Assembly (NCBI GenBank): GCA_043557195.1
Contig: CP121314.1
Span: forward strand, 3,224,001 to 3,288,000
DNA length: 64,000 bases
Direction: 5' to 3'
From: Jejuia sp043557195
GTDB lineage: Bacteria; Bacteroidota; Bacteroidia; Flavobacteriales; Flavobacteriaceae
The stretch's first letter is position 1; every line of letters begins with the position of its first letter. The position numbers and the translations under genes are program-made. Shown here piece by piece: positions 61,575-64,000 of the stretch. Under the pieces are notes generated by a model. The model saw only the letters and a list, made by a program, of their open reading frames with translations. It was not told the DNA's origin and ran no database searches.

Positions 61575-64000
61575 ATGAACTTTAACAATTATACCATAAA
61601 ATCACAAGAAGCCATACAGCAAGCGCAACAAATTGCTCAAGGCTCTGGGCATCAACAAATAGAAAATGAGCATATTTTTAAAGGCATTTTCGAAGTTGAT
61701 GAAAACGTATTACCATTCATATTAAAAAAATTGAATGTAAACGTTGCCATTCTAGAGCAAGCTCTAGATAAACAACTGGAAAGTTTTCCTAAAGTTTCTG
61801 GGGCAGACATTATGTTGTCACGAGACGCTGGAAAATCTTTAAACGAAGCGGCTATCATCGCAAAAAAGATGAAAGATGATTTTGTGTCTATCGAGCATTT
61901 AATTTTAGCAGTTTTTAAATCAAATAGTAAAATTGCACAAATGCTAAAAGACCAAGGGGTAACCGAAAAAGGCCTAAAAGCAGCTATTGAGGAACTGCGC
62001 AAAGGTGAAAACGTTACATCTCAAAGTCAAGAGGAAACGTACAACGCTTTAAATAAATATGCAAAAAACCTAAACCAGCTTGCAAAAGACGGAAAATTAG
62101 ACCCTGTTATTGGTCGCGATGAAGAGATTCGTAGAATTCTTCAAATATTATCACGTCGTACGAAAAACAATCCAATTTTGGTTGGAGAACCAGGAACTGG
62201 TAAAACCGCAATTGCTGAAGGTTTAGCACATAGAATTATTGATGGCGACATCCCTGAAAATCTAAAGGAAAAACAAATTTTTGCTTTAGATATGGGAGCG
62301 CTTATCGCTGGAGCAAAATATAAAGGGGAATTTGAAGAGCGTTTAAAAGCAGTCATCAAAGAAGTTACAACTAGCGATGGCGATATCGTACTATTTATAG
62401 ACGAAATACACACACTTGTAGGTGCAGGTGGCGGCCAAGGTGCGATGGATGCGGCTAACATTTTAAAGCCAGCATTAGCCCGTGGTGAATTGAGAGCCAT
62501 AGGTGCAACTACATTAGATGAATATCAAAAATACTTTGAAAAAGATAAGGCCCTAGAGCGTCGTTTTCAAAAAGTAATGGTAGATGAGCCAGATACTGAA
62601 AGTGCTATTTCAATTTTAAGAGGAATTAAGGAAAAGTACGAAACACATCATAAAGTACGTATAAAAGACGATGCTATCATTGGTGCTGTGGAATTGTCTC
62701 AACGCTATATTACAAACCGTTTTTTACCAGATAAGGCTATCGATTTAATGGATGAAGCAGCATCTAAAATGCGTATGGAAATCAATTCTAAACCAGAGGA
62801 ACTAGATGTTTTAGATAGAAAAATCATGCAATTGGAAATTGAAATTGAAGCTATAAAACGTGAGAAAGATGAAACCAAGTTAAAGTCCTTGCGTTCTGAT
62901 TTGGCAAACCTTAAAGAACAACGCAATGAGATTTTCGCCAAATGGAAAAGTGAAAAAGAAGTGGTAGATAATATTCAGAATACAAAATCTGATATTGAAA
63001 ACTTCAAACTTGAAGCCGAAAAAGCAGAACGCGAAGGGGATTACGGGAAAGTAGCAGAGTTACGCTATGGCAAGATAAAAGAAGCCCAAGAGCAACTTGA
63101 AAACTTACAAAAGCAATTACAAGAACAATCTGAGAACTCTTTGATAAAAGAGGAAGTAACCTATGATGATATTGCTGAAGTTGTAGCGAAATGGACAGGT
63201 ATTCCTGTTACTAAAATGCTACAAAGTGAGCGTGAAAAGTTATTGAAGTTGGAAGATGAATTGCACAAACGTGTAGTTGGGCAAGAAGAAGCCATTGAGG
63301 CTGTTAGTGATGCGGTTCGTAGAAGTCGTGCAGGTTTACAAAATCCACAAAAACCTATTGGAACGTTCTTGTTCTTAGGAACAACTGGTGTTGGTAAAAC
63401 CGAATTAGCTAAGGCTTTAGCTGAATATTTGTTTGATGATGAAAATGCAATGACCAGAATAGATATGAGTGAATATCAAGAACGTCATGCAGTAAGTAGG
63501 TTAATAGGAGCGCCTCCAGGATACGTGGGTTATGATGAAGGCGGACAATTAACAGAAGCTGTTAGAAGAAAACCATACTCGGTAGTATTATTAGATGAAA
63601 TTGAGAAAGCGCATCCTGATACGTTCAACATCTTATTACAAGTACTAGATGAAGGGCATTTAACAGATAATAAAGGGCGTGTAGCGGATTTTAAAAACAC
63701 TATAATTATAATGACATCCAATATGGGAAGTCAGATTATACAGGAGCGTTTTGAGGCTACAAAAGATATAGATTCTGCTATTGAAGCTGCAAAGGTTGAT
63801 GTTTTGGCATTATTGAAGCAAACAGTAAGGCCAGAGTTTTTAAACAGAATAGACGATACGGTAATGTTTACGCCACTAACAAAGGAAAACATTACTGAAA
63901 TTGTTGGGCTTCAGCTAAAAAATGTTACTAAAATGTTAGCACAACAAAACATCACATTTGATGCAACTAATGAAGCAGTTACTTATTTAGCTGAAAAAGG
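61575..64000 (+). CDS. clpB: ATP-dependent chaperone ClpB (partial, runs off the window)
   Basis: A Hsp100 disaggregase, 808 codons visible and no stop; full length should be about 865. Seen: N-domain (MNFNNYTIKSQEAIQQAQQ), first AAA domain with Walker A GEPGTGKTAI and Walker B IVLFIDEIHTLVGAG, the middle coiled-coil domain (about 400-530), second AAA domain with Walker A GTTGVGKTELAKAL, and the pore-loop and GAPPGYVGYDEGG segments. The M-domain distinguishes ClpB from ClpC/ClpA. It resolubilises aggregates with DnaK. No CIRCE element is visible upstream. Confidence 0.95.
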   Translation, partial: MNFNNYTIKSQEAIQQAQQIAQGSGHQQIENEHIFKGIFEVDENVLPFILKKLNVNVAILEQALDKQLESFPKVSGADIMLSRDAGKSLNEAAIIAKKMKDDFVSIEHLILAVFKSNSKIAQMLKDQGVTEKGLKAAIEELRKGENVTSQSQEETYNALNKYAKNLNQLAKDGKLDPVIGRDEEIRRILQILSRRTKNNPILVGEPGTGKTAIAEGLAHRIIDGDIPENLKEKQIFALDMGALIAGAKYKGEFEERLKAVIKEVTTSDGDIVLFIDEIHTLVGAGGGQGAMDAANILKPALARGELRAIGATTLDEYQKYFEKDKALERRFQKVMVDEPDTESAISILRGIKEKYETHHKVRIKDDAIIGAVELSQRYITNRFLPDKAIDLMDEAASKMRMEINSKPEELDVLDRKIMQLEIEIEAIKREKDETKLKSLRSDLANLKEQRNEIFAKWKSEKEVVDNIQNTKSDIENFKLEAEKAEREGDYGKVAELRYGKIKEAQEQLENLQKQLQEQSENSLIKEEVTYDDIAEVVAKWTGIPVTKMLQSEREKLLKLEDELHKRVVGQEEAIEAVSDAVRRSRAGLQNPQKPIGTFLFLGTTGVGKTELAKALAEYLFDDENAMTRIDMSEYQERHAVSRLIGAPPGYVGYDEGGQLTEAVRRKPYSVVLLDEIEKAHPDTFNILLQVLDEGHLTDNKGRVADFKNTIIIMTSNMGSQIIQERFEATKDIDSAIEAAKVDVLALLKQTVRPEFLNRIDDTVMFTPLTKENITEIVGLQLKNVTKMLAQQNITFDATNEAVTYLAEK

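Overview
The window is a low-GC bacterial chromosome segment that clearly belongs to the Bacteroidota, most likely a marine-type Flavobacteriaceae. Supporting signs are the T9SS/gliding cluster (PorP/SprF-type barrels, a SprB-repeat adhesin, type B C-terminal sorting domains), a split transketolase, flavobacterial -33 TTG / -7 TAnnTTTG promoters, a zeaxanthin/ketocarotenoid cluster, bacillithiol protein YtxJ and the absence of Shine-Dalgarno-like leaders. I found no phage, insertion sequence, CRISPR array or obvious island. About 57 protein genes and two tRNA genes are supported.

Layout. 1-1.8 kb: ECF sigma factor with its RskA-type anti-sigma factor, plus a small conserved protein. 1.9-7.3 kb: a SurA-like periplasmic chaperone operon (three proteins), a MoxR ATPase and a tiny GldL-like membrane protein. 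7.3-12.5 kb: a polytopic membrane protein, an aconitase that is damaged at its C-terminus, a YtxH protein and a carotenoid ketolase. 12.8-19.1 kb: mazG, a TlpA-like thioredoxin, and the crtI-crtB-crtZ-crtY operon headed by a CarH/LitR-like B12-binding MerR regulator. 19.3-25.1 kb: an octahaem cytochrome-TPR lipoprotein, tRNA-Leu and tRNA-Lys, aroK, a PRTase, an S4 protein, an FKBP lipoprotein and a barrel protein. 25.3-36.4 kb: housekeeping genes (split transketolase, tgt, LptF/G permease, EamA transporter, accA, dnaB, a HAD phosphatase) and exported proteins of unknown function.

36.5-51.6 kb is the most distinctive region: an apparent operon of a beta-helix-like exported protein, a type B CTD protein, a PorP-like barrel fused to a long coiled coil and a SPOR-like tail, a 2741-residue SprB-repeat adhesin and a SprF-like barrel. 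The order matches the sprC-sprD-sprB-sprF operon of Flavobacterium johnsoniae. Its upstream region carries three copies of a palindrome, ATTTC-N3-GAAAT, ending just before a good -7 element. 51.6-64 kb: EF-hand protein, YjbQ, a membrane class III nucleotide cyclase, thrS-infC-rpmI-rplT, a VOC protein, a DUF1080 lipoprotein, an RluA-type enzyme with a large N-terminal extension, a GGCT-like protein, YtxJ, and clpB running off the end.

The observations I rate highest are: the aconitase with an active-site Arg-to-Ser change and about 70 missing C-terminal residues; a shared TAnnTTTGTTWAAC motif at the crtI and regulator promoters beside the CarH-like gene; the iterated palindromes in front of the spr-like operon; and a dispersed intergenic element present twice (near 53.5 kb and 61.3 kb, opposite strands) with a conserved AGTGG...AGCCCGA...GGGTAACGCC core. 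All functions are read from sequence alone; no database search was possible.
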